A DNA stretch of 64,000 nucleotides, taken from positions 19,149-83,148 of the forward strand of contig PXUB01000017.1 of the NCBI GenBank assembly GCA_003009755.1, given 5' to 3'. How positions within the stretch are numbered: the stretch's first letter is position 1; the number at the start of each line of letters is the position of its first letter. Made by a program: the position numbers and the translations under genes. The DNA is from Thermoplasmatales archaeon SW_10_69_26 (lineage in GTDB: Archaea > Thermoplasmatota > SW-10-69-26). Of this stretch, positions 33,910 to 42,585 are shown piece by piece. The notes under the pieces were generated by a model. That model was given only the letters and a program-made list of their open reading frames with translations, made no database searches and was not told the DNA's origin.

Positions 33910-34051
33910 CGCGATCTCGCCAGAGGGGGAATCCACCCCTGGGGGTCCCCCCGCTGCTTGCCTCCGACCTGGACCCCCTCCTGGCGAACCGTAAGGAGGT
34001 CTCCACAGATTCCGCTGGGAACCCCTATCCAGGGTCGAAGATACGTACCCG

Positions 34052-34735
34052 GTGGAGATGAGAACGACACCGAACACGGAACGGACGGGTCGGGTGGCCG
34101 AGCCCACACGGGGCTGGGGCCCGACCCACAGCGGGTCGGACCTCGACCAGGGCCAAGAGCTGGCCATCGCCGTCGACGTCGACGGCGTCCTCTTCGACCA
34201 CATCCCCTACGTGCTGCGCGGCTTCCGCGATGCCCACGGCATCGATTTGGCCGACGAGGGGCTGCGGTACTGGGACTTCTTCCAGTACCAGGCCGTCCGC
34301 GAGGCCGGCCTCACCGAGGAGTGCGTGCGCAGCGTGCTCGACCGCATCGAGACCGACCCCGCGCTCCACGAACGAGGTCCCCGCGACCCGTTCGCGGCCC
34401 GCGTCATGGACGCCTGGAAACAGGCCGGCCACCGGGTCGACGTCGTCACCGCCCGCGGCGAGATCTCCCGCGAGGTGACCCGCCGATTCCTGCGCACGAA
34501 CGAGATCCCCTACGACGAGCTCGTCATGGAAGCCGAGACGAAGACCGGCTGGGACCTGCTCGTCGACGACGCGGCCCACAACGTGCTCGCGGCGGCCGAC
34601 GACGGCTCCACCGCGCTGCTCATGGATCAGCCCTACAACCGCGACGTCGACGCCCAGGGCAACCCCCACCGCGTCCACGACTGGGTCGAGGTCGCCCGCC
34701 TGCTCGAACCGGCGGCGCCCAGCCCGACGCCATGA
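34052..34735 (+). CDS. HAD-superfamily nucleotidase-like hydrolase
   Basis: A protein of 227 residues. HAD motif I is VDVDGVLFD (nucleophile D42, acid D44), motif II the Thr in VDVVTARGE near residue 140, and motif IV LLVDDAAHN near 180, with a helical cap between (YWDFFQYQAVREAGL). The layout resembles 5'-nucleotidase/deoxyribonucleotidase-type and phage-like HAD proteins, but the substrate is unknown. GTG 34052 is chosen because CCTAT stands about 26 nt upstream; ATG 34058 is in frame. Its end overlaps the next gene by 4 nt (ATGA). Confidence 0.78.
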   Translation: MEMRTTPNTERTGRVAEPTRGWGPTHSGSDLDQGQELAIAVDVDGVLFDHIPYVLRGFRDAHGIDLADEGLRYWDFFQYQAVREAGLTEECVRSVLDRIETDPALHERGPRDPFAARVMDAWKQAGHRVDVVTARGEISREVTRRFLRTNEIPYDELVMEAETKTGWDLLVDDAAHNVLAAADDGSTALLMDQPYNRDVDAQGNPHRVHDWVEVARLLEPAAPSPTP

Positions 34736-35025
34736 GCCTCGTCGCCGCAACCGGCGCCTGCCTGCTGGCCGCCGCCACGCTGCCCCAGGCCGTGCGCCTG
34801 CTGCGTACCCGCGAGGCCGAGGACTTCAGCTGGGCGTTCAGCACGCTGAACTTCGCCGGCCTGGCCCTGCTCGCGGTCCGCAGCTTCGTGATCGGGGAGT
34901 GGGCCTTCCTCGCCGTGAACACGGTCACGACTCTCTTCTGGGGCCTGGTCCTCCTCGTCAAGCTGGACACGCCGTTCCCCAGCAGGCCGGACGCCCCGTT
35001 GAGGCCGACTCCCCGATCCCGTTGA
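34732..35025 (+). CDS. SemiSWEET-like PQ-loop membrane protein
   Basis: The 97-residue protein has three membrane helices and the PQ-loop motif LPQAVRLLRTREAEDFSW in helix 1 (residues 17-34), followed by FSTLNFAGLALLAVRSF and WAFLAVNTVTTLFWGLVLLVKL. This is the size and layout of bacterial SemiSWEET sugar facilitators, which dimerise to form one pore. The ATG overlaps the stop of the HAD gene (ATGA), so the two proteins are made together; a shared sugar or nucleoside pathway is possible but not shown. Confidence 0.78.
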   Translation: MSLVAATGACLLAAATLPQAVRLLRTREAEDFSWAFSTLNFAGLALLAVRSFVIGEWAFLAVNTVTTLFWGLVLLVKLDTPFPSRPDAPLRPTPRSR

Positions 35026-35029
35026 CCGT

Positions 35030-35414
35030 CCCGGTCTCGAACACCGCCGGCCGCCCCCGGGTTGCCCTGCTCGCGCACCGCCTCCACGACGCGGTCGGCG
35101 TCGTAGCGAACCCGGTGGATCCGCGTCCCCAGCTCCTCCCCCAACGTCAGCTCCACGTGAATGGGCCGCGTGTCCCCGTCGTCGGGCAACCCCGTCGTCC
35201 CCGCGTTCACCACGTGGACGCCATCGATCTCGCGGTGGAAGGGCAGGTGGGTGTGCCCGCACGAGCACGTCCGGCTGGACGCCGTCGAGCTTGCGCTCAG
35301 CGGCCGATCGAGCCGTTCAGCGTGCGCGAACGCCGGCTGGCGTCCGCGGAGCTGGCCACGTGACGCGTTCCCGACACAGACGACGGACAGGCCCGAGGGC
35401 TCCCCGCCGGCCAC
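35030..35414 (-). pseudogene. Remnant of a metallophosphoesterase gene, frameshifted
   Basis: Minus-strand frames contain the conserved calcineurin-like end: CGHTHLPFHREIDGVHVVNA followed by GTTGLPDDGD and a plausible terminal helix (RVRYDADRVVEAVREQG). Just upstream the matching DAVQPDVLV lies in a different frame, so the join DVLV|CGHTH is broken by a short indel near 35270. The N-terminal part with the first metal-binding motifs is missing or unrecognisable, and the frame no longer ends at a natural stop but runs antisense into the SemiSWEET gene. A decayed gene is more likely than a sequencing error because so much is lost. Confidence 0.6.
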
Positions 35415-35462
35415 GAGCCGGGCGAACCGGCCCGGTGCCCACCCGGTTCGGGGCGGTCGGCG

Positions 35463-36260
35463 TCACGTCCGGCCGCGATCGCCGCCTTCCCCGACGATGC
35501 GGACGAACTTGGCGAGGCTCGGATCCTCGACGCGGTGGCGGTCGCCCTCGCGGTCGAGCAGCAACGCGCCGTCGCTGTCGATGCCGACGGCCTCGCCCTC
35601 GTACACCATGTGGCCCGCATCGATGCGGACCTCGGCGCCCTTCTGCGTCCACGAGGCCTCGAACGAGCGCACGAGCTCGGCCGGCTCGTGCACCAACCGA
35701 CGGGCCCGGGCGAGGCTCTCGGCGACCGTGTCGCCCAGCTCCTCCAGGCCGATCTGCTCGTTCGCGATCGCGTGCAGCGCCACCGCCTCGTCGCGCACGT
35801 CCTCGGGCAGCTCGGCGATCGGGTTGTTGACGTTGATGCCGATCCCGATGGCCGCTTGCTCGACGTCGTGGCCGTCGACCTGACCCTCGACGAGCACGCC
35901 GCCGAGCTTGTCGCCGTCGACGACGAGATCGTTGGGCCACTTGAGGCCGGGCTCGATCCCGGTGTGCCGGCGGATGCCCTCGCGGACGCCCAAGGCGCCC
36001 GCCAGCGTCAACCGCGCCGCCGAGCAGGCGTCCAGCTGGGGCTCCCACAGCGTCGACAGCCACAGCCCGCCGCGCGGGGCGTGCCAGCTCCCCGTGCCGC
36101 CGCGGGAGCCGGTCTGCTCGCGGGCGACGACGATGGTGTGCTCCTCGGCCCCCTTGCCGCCGAGCCGCATGACGACATCGTTGGTCGAGGCCAACTTGTC
36201 GAACCGGAGGGTCTCGGGGATCGAGCTGGGCCCGTCGGGGTCCACGAGCCGGTATCCCAT
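35463..36260 (-). CDS. birA: Biotin--[acetyl-CoA-carboxylase] ligase
   Basis: A 265-residue catalytic-domain-only BirA: DKLASTNDVVMRL near residue 20, the biotin/AMP loop EQTGSRGGTGSWHAPRGG near 48-65, KWPNDLVVDGDKLGGVLVE near 107-125 and GIGINVNNP near 138, then the SH3-like C-domain (VYEGEAVGIDSDGALLL). It activates biotin to biotinyl-AMP and attaches it to carboxyl-carrier proteins. No N-terminal DNA-binding domain, so no repressor role. ATG at 36260; the frame continues upstream antisense to sbcD, not coding. Confidence 0.93.
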   Translation of the reverse strand: MGYRLVDPDGPSSIPETLRFDKLASTNDVVMRLGGKGAEEHTIVVAREQTGSRGGTGSWHAPRGGLWLSTLWEPQLDACSAARLTLAGALGVREGIRRHTGIEPGLKWPNDLVVDGDKLGGVLVEGQVDGHDVEQAAIGIGINVNNPIAELPEDVRDEAVALHAIANEQIGLEELGDTVAESLARARRLVHEPAELVRSFEASWTQKGAEVRIDAGHMVYEGEAVGIDSDGALLLDREGDRHRVEDPSLAKFVRIVGEGGDRGRT

Positions 36261-36410
36261 CCCGGGCTCTTGAGCGTTGCTGATTCCCGCTGTCGGGGTC
36301 GGCCCCAGCGGCCGGTCCGAGGACGATCGGTCCCCCGTCGAACCGTGCGGGGGTAGCCTCTTGACCGAGCAAGGATTCAGGGGAGGCCACGGGGTCTTCG
36401 GGGTATCCTC

Positions 36411-37622
36411 ATGCGGATCCTGCACACCGCCGACTGGCACCTCGGGCGTCGCCTGAACCGCGCCAGCCGCCTCGCCGAGCAGCGCGAGCTCTTGCACGAT
36501 CTCGTCGAGCACACCGACCGCCTGGACCCGGACGCGGTGGTCGTGGCCGGCGACGTGTACGACGTGTTCACGCCCGGCGCCGACGCCGAACGCCTGTACT
36601 ACCGCACCGTGCAGCGCCTGGCCGACGACGGCACCCGCCCGGTCCTGGTCGTCGCCGGCAACCACGACAGCCCGGCCCGGCTCACGGCGCCGCGCGCCCT
36701 GCTCGAGGACCACGGCGTGTTCGTGTACGGCGACCCGCACGACCCCGACGACGTCCCGCAGGCCCGCGACCACGAGGGCTTCACGATCCACGACGCCGGC
36801 CCCGGCTGGTTGGACGTCGAGACCGACGGCGGCCGCGGGACCTTCCACCTGCTCAGCTTCCCCTCCCGGTCCCGTCTGCCCTCCGACGTCGACGAGGAGG
36901 ACGCCTCGGCGACCGAGATCGTCGACACCCTCGGCGATCGCGTCCCCACCGGCCCGGGCGCCCGCTACCTCGTCGGCCACCTCTACGTCGGCGAGGGCCA
37001 CGACGTCGCGGAGGACACCGACGACTACGTCGGCGGCGCCTACGCCGTCCATCCCGACGCCCTGGAGACCTACGACGCCGCCTTCCTCGGTCACCTGCAC
37101 CGGCCCTTCGGCTCCGGCAACTGGCGCTACGCCGGCGCCCCGATGGCCTTCGACTTCGACGACCCGGCCACGGAGCGCGGCGCCTGGCTGTACGAGGACG
37201 GGGTCGGCGAGACGGTGCCCTTGGCCGGCGACCGCGGACTGACCGAGCACCGCCTGGCCAGCTTCGATCAGGCGCTGGCGCTCGCCGAGGACGACGAGGA
37301 CGGCTGGGTCCGGCTCGTCTTCGAACGCGGCACCGTGATCGAACGCAACCAGCGCAAGCGCCTGCGCGAGGCCTTCGGCGACCGGCTCGTCAACATCCGG
37401 TTCAGTGAACCCGACGACGACGCGCTCGCCACCTCGGCCACCGTCGAGCTCGGCGACCTCGATCCCGAGCAAGCCTTCCGCGACTACGTCGAGGACCGGG
37501 AGGGCAAAGGGCCCGACGACGAGCTCGTCGACATGTTCCTCGAGGTGCTCGACGGGCCCCAGACGCCCGACGACGAGCCCGAGGCCGAGACGGGGCAAGC
37601 CACGCTGGAGGTCGACGGATGA
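36411..37622 (+). CDS. sbcD: DNA repair exonuclease SbcD (Mre11-type)
   Basis: The 403-residue nuclease has all phosphoesterase motifs: ADWHLG at residues 7-12, AGDVYD at 46-51, GNHDS at 83-87, then VGHLYVGEGHDV and LGHLHRPFG. With SbcC it resects DNA ends and opens hairpins, using Mn2+. It has bacterial SbcD-like layout (ILHTADWHLG, MAFDFDDP cap) rather than canonical archaeal Mre11 preceded by HerA/NurA. Its stop overlaps the sbcC start by 4 nt. Confidence 0.92.
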   Translation: MRILHTADWHLGRRLNRASRLAEQRELLHDLVEHTDRLDPDAVVVAGDVYDVFTPGADAERLYYRTVQRLADDGTRPVLVVAGNHDSPARLTAPRALLEDHGVFVYGDPHDPDDVPQARDHEGFTIHDAGPGWLDVETDGGRGTFHLLSFPSRSRLPSDVDEEDASATEIVDTLGDRVPTGPGARYLVGHLYVGEGHDVAEDTDDYVGGAYAVHPDALETYDAAFLGHLHRPFGSGNWRYAGAPMAFDFDDPATERGAWLYEDGVGETVPLAGDRGLTEHRLASFDQALALAEDDEDGWVRLVFERGTVIERNQRKRLREAFGDRLVNIRFSEPDDDALATSATVELGDLDPEQAFRDYVEDREGKGPDDELVDMFLEVLDGPQTPDDEPEAETGQATLEVDG

Positions 37623-40528
37623 TCCCGATCGAGCTCGAGATCGGCGGCCTGCACAGCTACCGTGACACGGTCACGGTCGACTTCGACGAGGCCGTCGAGG
37701 ACGGCCTCTTCGGCATCTTCGGCCCGACCGGATCCGGCAAGTCCACGCTGCTCGACGCGATGACGCTGGCGCTGTACGACCGCGTCGACCGGCTCGGCGG
37801 CCGCGAGAAGACGCCGATGATGAACGTCGACGCCGACGAGCTCACCGTCACCTACACCTTCGAGCTCGGCGGCACCACCTACCAGGCCCACCGCCGCTGG
37901 GTCCGCTCGGGCGACGGTGCCCAGCAACGCGACGCCGAGCTGCGCAACCTCGACCGCCAGGAGACGATCGCCAGCCAAGCCCGCGAGATGACGGCCGCCG
38001 TCGAACAGCGCCTCGGCATGGACTTCGAGCAGTTCACCCGCGCCGTGTTCCTCCCCCAGGGCAAGTTCGCCCGCTTCCTCGACGACAACCCCAAGAAACG
38101 CCTCGAACTGCTGGAGGAGATCTTCGGCCTCGACCGCTACGGCGACCAGCTCCGCCAGCGCGCCCGCGACAAGCGCGAACAGCTCCAACAGGAGCACGAC
38201 CGCATCCAAGGCAGCCTCGAGGGCGAGATGAGCGAGGTCACCGAGGACGCCGTCGAGACCCTCGCCCAGCGGACCGGCGAGGCCAAGCAGACGATCGAGG
38301 ACCTGACCGAGCGCGAACGCGCCCTCGCCGAGGACGCCCAGCGGGCCCGCAAGCTGCTCGACACGCTCGAGGATCTCGAGCAGGCCCGAGACCAACGGGC
38401 CCAGCTAGCCGAGCGCGCCGACGACATCGAGACCAAGCGCAAGCGCCTGGCCCGCGCCGAGGACGCCCACGACCCCTACCGCACCCTGCAGGACCTCGAG
38501 GACGCCCGCGACAAGCTCGCCGGGACCCGGTCCCAGCTCGAGGCGCTCGAGGCCGACCGCGAGGACGCCCAGACCCAGCTCGAGGAAGCCTGCCAGGCGC
38601 GCGAGGATGGCAGCGACGAGCTCGACACCCGCGAAGCCGAGCTCGACGAGGCCCGCACCCGTCTGGAGGCCCTGGCCACCGACGCCGACCGCCTCGACGA
38701 CCTGCGCGAGGACCGACGCCGAGCCCAGCGGACCCTCGACGAGCTCGACGAGGCGACCCCACCGCCCGAGAGCCTCGACGAGGACGACCTCCAAGCCGCC
38801 CTCGACACGATCCAGGCCGGCCAACGCGCCGGGGACCGCCGCGCACGCCACGAACGCGACCGTCGGGACGCGCTGGAGGCCCGCGGCGAGGCCCGCTGCG
38901 AGCTGGCCGAGATCGACGAGACCACCGACGAGCTGGCCGCCGAAGCCGACGAGGTCGCCGAGGAGCTCGCCGAGGCCGAACAGACGCTCGAGGACGCCCG
39001 CGTGCAGGACCGCGCGGCCGTGCTCGGCGCCCACCTCGCCGAGGACCAGCCCTGCCCGGTGTGCGGCTGTGAGGAACACCCCGACCCCGTCGAGGAGCCC
39101 GAGACCCCGATCGCCGACCTCGAGGACCGGTGCCAGCAGCTCACCGATCGAAGCGAGGAGATCGACCGCGAGCGCACGCGCCTCACCGAACGCCGCCAGC
39201 AGGCCGCCGACCGGCTCGCCCAGGCCCGCGAGGACGCCCGCCAGGCCCGCCAAGCCCTCGCCCAGGCCCGCGAGCAGGTCGACGACCAGCGCCAGCGGCT
39301 CCCCGAGGCCCTCGCCGAGGAACCCTGGAAGCGAGCCCGCGAGACCGTGAAGGCCTGGCGCAGCGGCCTCGAGGCCCAGGCCGCCGAGGCGACCATCGAG
39401 GAGATCGGCGAGAGCCTCGAGACGGCCCGCGCGCGCTTCGCCCTCGTCCGGGACGTGCTCGACCTCGACGCCCGCGAGCCCACCGAGGACAACCTCGAGG
39501 TAGCCCGCGAGGAGCTCGAGCAGGCCGTCGCGAGCCTGGAGGAGGGCCGCGAGCAGCTCGACGCCCAGGTCGAGGAGGCCGAGGACGCCGTCGACGAGAT
39601 CGAGGACGAGCTCGGCCAGGTGCGCGGCCGATGCTCGACGCTCGCCGAGCAGACCCAGACCCTCGAAGAACGGCTCGCCGAGCAGCTCGCCGACACCCCC
39701 TTCGAGGACGCCGACGAGCTGGCGGGGGCCCACAAACCCGCCGCCGTCCGCCACCGCCTGGAGGACGAGATCGAGAGCTTCGAGGAGAAGCGCCGCCAGG
39801 TCCAGGCGACGATCGACCAGCTCGAGGACCGAGCCGACGGCACCGACCTCGACGCCGAGGACGCCGACGACCTCATCGACGAGCACGAGCAGGTCGAAGC
39901 CCAGCTCGGCCAGGCGCGCGAACACCACGGCAAGCTCAGCGAGCGCCTGGAGACCCAGCGCAAGCGCCTCGAGCGCAAGCGCGAGCTGACCGAGCAGCTC
40001 GACGCCACCGAGGAGAAGCTGACCCGCGCCCAGAGGCTCACCCACCTGCTCGGCGCCCGACGCTTCATCGAGTACCTCGCCCGCAGCCGGTTCGACACCG
40101 TGCTCGAGCAAGCCTCCCAGCGGCTGGCGCAGATCTCCGGCGGCCAGTACCGGCTCGAGGGTACGCCCAGCGACATCCACGTCGTCGACCTCATGGCCGG
40201 CGGCGAGGACCGCGATCTGCGCACCCTCTCCGGCGGCGAGACGTTCATGGTCTCCCTGTCGCTGGCGTTGGCCCTCTCCGACGCCATCCAGCACCAGCGC
40301 GGCGGCGGCTACCCGCCGATCGAGTTCTTCTTCCTCGACGAGGGGTTCGGCTCCCTGGACGGCGACCGGCTCGACCAGGTGATGCGGATGCTGCACGAAC
40401 TCGTCGACCAGGACGTGCGCGTGGGCCTGATCACGCACGTCGAGGAAGCCCAACGCTACGTGCCCCGCAAGGTGCTCGTCGAGGAAGCCACCGAGGAGCA
40501 CGGCAGCTCGGTCACGGTGACGACGTGA
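37619..40528 (+). CDS. sbcC: DNA repair ATPase SbcC (Rad50-type)
   Basis: The 969-residue SMC-like ATPase has Walker A GIFGPTGSGKSTLLDAM (near 33-49), two very long coiled-coil arms (about 190-470 and 500-820), a zinc hook CPVCG at about 479-483, the ABC signature LRTLSGGETFMVSLSLAL (near 868) and Walker B FFFLDEGFGSLD (near 903). It tethers DNA ends through the hook and regulates SbcD. The ATG is within the end of sbcD. Bacterial SbcC style (FLPQGKFARFLDDNPKKRLELLEEIFG); Asp/Glu/Arg-rich coil as in halophiles. Confidence 0.93.
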   Translation: MIPIELEIGGLHSYRDTVTVDFDEAVEDGLFGIFGPTGSGKSTLLDAMTLALYDRVDRLGGREKTPMMNVDADELTVTYTFELGGTTYQAHRRWVRSGDGAQQRDAELRNLDRQETIASQAREMTAAVEQRLGMDFEQFTRAVFLPQGKFARFLDDNPKKRLELLEEIFGLDRYGDQLRQRARDKREQLQQEHDRIQGSLEGEMSEVTEDAVETLAQRTGEAKQTIEDLTERERALAEDAQRARKLLDTLEDLEQARDQRAQLAERADDIETKRKRLARAEDAHDPYRTLQDLEDARDKLAGTRSQLEALEADREDAQTQLEEACQAREDGSDELDTREAELDEARTRLEALATDADRLDDLREDRRRAQRTLDELDEATPPPESLDEDDLQAALDTIQAGQRAGDRRARHERDRRDALEARGEARCELAEIDETTDELAAEADEVAEELAEAEQTLEDARVQDRAAVLGAHLAEDQPCPVCGCEEHPDPVEEPETPIADLEDRCQQLTDRSEEIDRERTRLTERRQQAADRLAQAREDARQARQALAQAREQVDDQRQRLPEALAEEPWKRARETVKAWRSGLEAQAAEATIEEIGESLETARARFALVRDVLDLDAREPTEDNLEVAREELEQAVASLEEGREQLDAQVEEAEDAVDEIEDELGQVRGRCSTLAEQTQTLEERLAEQLADTPFEDADELAGAHKPAAVRHRLEDEIESFEEKRRQVQATIDQLEDRADGTDLDAEDADDLIDEHEQVEAQLGQAREHHGKLSERLETQRKRLERKRELTEQLDATEEKLTRAQRLTHLLGARRFIEYLARSRFDTVLEQASQRLAQISGGQYRLEGTPSDIHVVDLMAGGEDRDLRTLSGGETFMVSLSLALALSDAIQHQRGGGYPPIEFFFLDEGFGSLDGDRLDQVMRMLHELVDQDVRVGLITHVEEAQRYVPRKVLVEEATEEHGSSVTVTT

Positions 40529-40532
40529 GGAG

Positions 40533-40958
40533 GTGATCGAGCTGGCCCTGACCGTCCCCGAAGAGCTCGCCTGGATCGCGGCCGGCCTGGTGGCGCTGGG
40601 CTGGCTGGGCCTGTACCTCGCCTGGCGCAGCCGACGCGAGATCAAGGCCCAGCTGCGCGAGGCGCGCTCGGCCAAGCGCTCGCAGTCGGTCCGCTACGGC
40701 CAGATGAGCGAGGAGTTCGCGCCCTGGATGGCCGAGTGGCCCTTCGACCCGGAGGGCTTCCGCTCGCTGGGCGGTCCGATCGACGGCGTGCAGTTCACCG
40801 ACGAGGCCGTCTACCTGGTCGAGATCAAGGCCGCCGACAGCCGCCTGTCCGCCGACCAGCGCGAGGTGCGCGAGCTCGTGCGCGAGGGTCGCGTCGGCTG
40901 GCTCACCTTCCGCGTCGGCGACGAGCACCCCGTCGCCTACGAGGAGCCGTGGCGCTGA
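40533..40958 (+). CDS. Membrane-anchored Holliday-junction-resolvase-related endonuclease
   Basis: This 141-residue protein has one N-terminal helix (EELAWIAAGLVALGWLGLYLAW), a short basic coil and a PD-(D/E)xK-type core: FRSLGGPIDGVQFTDEAVYL, then VEIKAADSRLSADQREVREL and VGWLTFRVG. This matches the endonuclease family annotated as Holliday-junction-resolvase-like (E-x-K with a Q in the following helix). It begins 5 bp after sbcC with a GGAGGTG site, so it is part of the same operon and may process DNA ends or junctions made by SbcCD. GTG start. Confidence 0.8.
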   Translation: MIELALTVPEELAWIAAGLVALGWLGLYLAWRSRREIKAQLREARSAKRSQSVRYGQMSEEFAPWMAEWPFDPEGFRSLGGPIDGVQFTDEAVYLVEIKAADSRLSADQREVRELVREGRVGWLTFRVGDEHPVAYEEPWR

Positions 40959-41088
40959 GGGTGGGAGCCCGAGCCTTGCCGGAGCTCTCCGGGCCACCTC
41001 ACTTGGGAACGAGCGGACCTGCTCAGCCGCGGTCCCCCGAAAGGACGGTGGCAACATCCCCGAACCCATACAGTCGACAGAACCCCGG

Positions 41089-42585
41089 ATGTCCGAGGTG
41101 GCGACCCCCGCGGGCGTCGAAGCCGCGGACCGGAGCCTCCTCGTCGTCTCGAACCGACAACCGTACCGCCACGGCCACGGCGACGACGATCTCGACGTCG
41201 ATCGCCCCGCCGGCGGCCTCACCGCGGGCCTGGACCCCGTCATGCAGGAGCTGGGCGGCACGTGGATCGCCTGGGGAGACGGCGACGCCGACGCCGACGT
41301 CGTGGACGAGGACGGCCGCATCGAGGTCCCGCCCGAGGACCCCAGCTACACGCTGAAACGCGTCTGGCTGAGCGAGGACCAGGTGGACGGCTACTACTAC
41401 GGGTTCAGCAACCAGGTGCTGTGGCCGGTCTGCCACTCGGCCCTGACCGAGGTCCGCTGCGAGCCCGCGTACTGGACCAGCTACCAGGAAGCCAACCAGC
41501 AGTTCGCGGCCGCCGTCCTCGACCAAGCTGCCGAGGGCGACACGATCTGGGTCCAGGACTACCACCTGGCGCTCGTCCCCGCCCTGATCGCCGACCGCCT
41601 GTCGCCCACGACCGAGTTGTTCCACTTCTGGCACATCCCCTGGCCCTCCTGGGACACCTTCCGCGCCTGCCCCTACGGGCCCGCGCTGCTGCGAGGCCTG
41701 CTCGGCAACGACGTGATCGGGTTCCACACCCAACGCTACTGCCGCAACTTCCTCGAGTGCGTCGAGACCGCGTTGTCGGACGCCTCCGTCGACCGGCGCT
41801 CGGACCAGATCCGCTACCGCGGCCGCCTCACCCGTGTCAAGGCGATGCCGATGGGCGCCCCCGTCGACCGCGTCGTCGAGCAGGCCAACTCGCAGACGGG
41901 CCGCACCTTCGGGCGATCGTTCCGCGAAACGCATGGCATCGACGCCGACACCCAGCTCGTGCTCGGCGTCGACCGCCTGGACTACATGAAAGGCATCCCG
42001 CAGCGCATCCGGGCGCTCGAGCGCGTGTGGGAGACCCGCCCCGAGCGCCGCGGCGAGGTCACCTACGTCCAGAAGGGAAGCGAAAGCCGCTCCCGCATCC
42101 CCGCCTACCGGCGCCTGCAGGCCGAGGTCGAACGCCGGGTCGAGGCCGTCAACGAACGCTTCGGCACCGACGACTGGACACCGATCGAGTACACGACACG
42201 CATGCTGTCCCAGGAGGAGCTGTACGGCCTCTACCGCGAGGCCGACGTCGGGCTCGTGACCTCCCTGCGCGACGGCATGAACCTCACCGCCCAGGAGTTC
42301 GCCGCCGCCCAGACCGACGCCGACGGCGTGCTGGTGCTCAGCGACCAGGCCGGCGTGCACGCCATCCTGGGCGACCAGGCGCTGACGATCAACCCCAACG
42401 AGATCGAGGACGTCGCCGCCACGATCGTCCAGGCCCTCGACATGGGGCCCGAGGAGCGCCACGAGCGCATGCAGCGCATCCGCGAGCGTCTGGCCTCGCG
42501 CGACCTCACGTCCTGGATGGAGCGCTGCCTGCAAGCCGACCGCCCCCGCCCGGCCCAGAGGAGAGAGATCCGTGACGACGCCTAG
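41089..42585 (+). CDS. otsA: Trehalose-6-phosphate synthase (GT20)
   Basis: The 498-residue GT20 enzyme begins LLVVSNRQPYRH (about 17-28); further motifs are GGLTAGLDPVM, the glucose-6-phosphate-binding IWVQDYHLALVPALI near 150, FWHIPWPS, VDRLDYMKGIPQR near 290 and SLRDGMNLTAQEFAAAQ near 390. It joins UDP- or other NDP-glucose to glucose-6-phosphate. GT20 also contains glucosylglycerol-phosphate synthases; the partner phosphatase directly downstream fits trehalose. Its end overlaps otsB by 14 nt. A compatible-solute role agrees with the acidic proteome. Confidence 0.9.
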   Translation: MSEVATPAGVEAADRSLLVVSNRQPYRHGHGDDDLDVDRPAGGLTAGLDPVMQELGGTWIAWGDGDADADVVDEDGRIEVPPEDPSYTLKRVWLSEDQVDGYYYGFSNQVLWPVCHSALTEVRCEPAYWTSYQEANQQFAAAVLDQAAEGDTIWVQDYHLALVPALIADRLSPTTELFHFWHIPWPSWDTFRACPYGPALLRGLLGNDVIGFHTQRYCRNFLECVETALSDASVDRRSDQIRYRGRLTRVKAMPMGAPVDRVVEQANSQTGRTFGRSFRETHGIDADTQLVLGVDRLDYMKGIPQRIRALERVWETRPERRGEVTYVQKGSESRSRIPAYRRLQAEVERRVEAVNERFGTDDWTPIEYTTRMLSQEELYGLYREADVGLVTSLRDGMNLTAQEFAAAQTDADGVLVLSDQAGVHAILGDQALTINPNEIEDVAATIVQALDMGPEERHERMQRIRERLASRDLTSWMERCLQADRPRPAQRREIRDDA

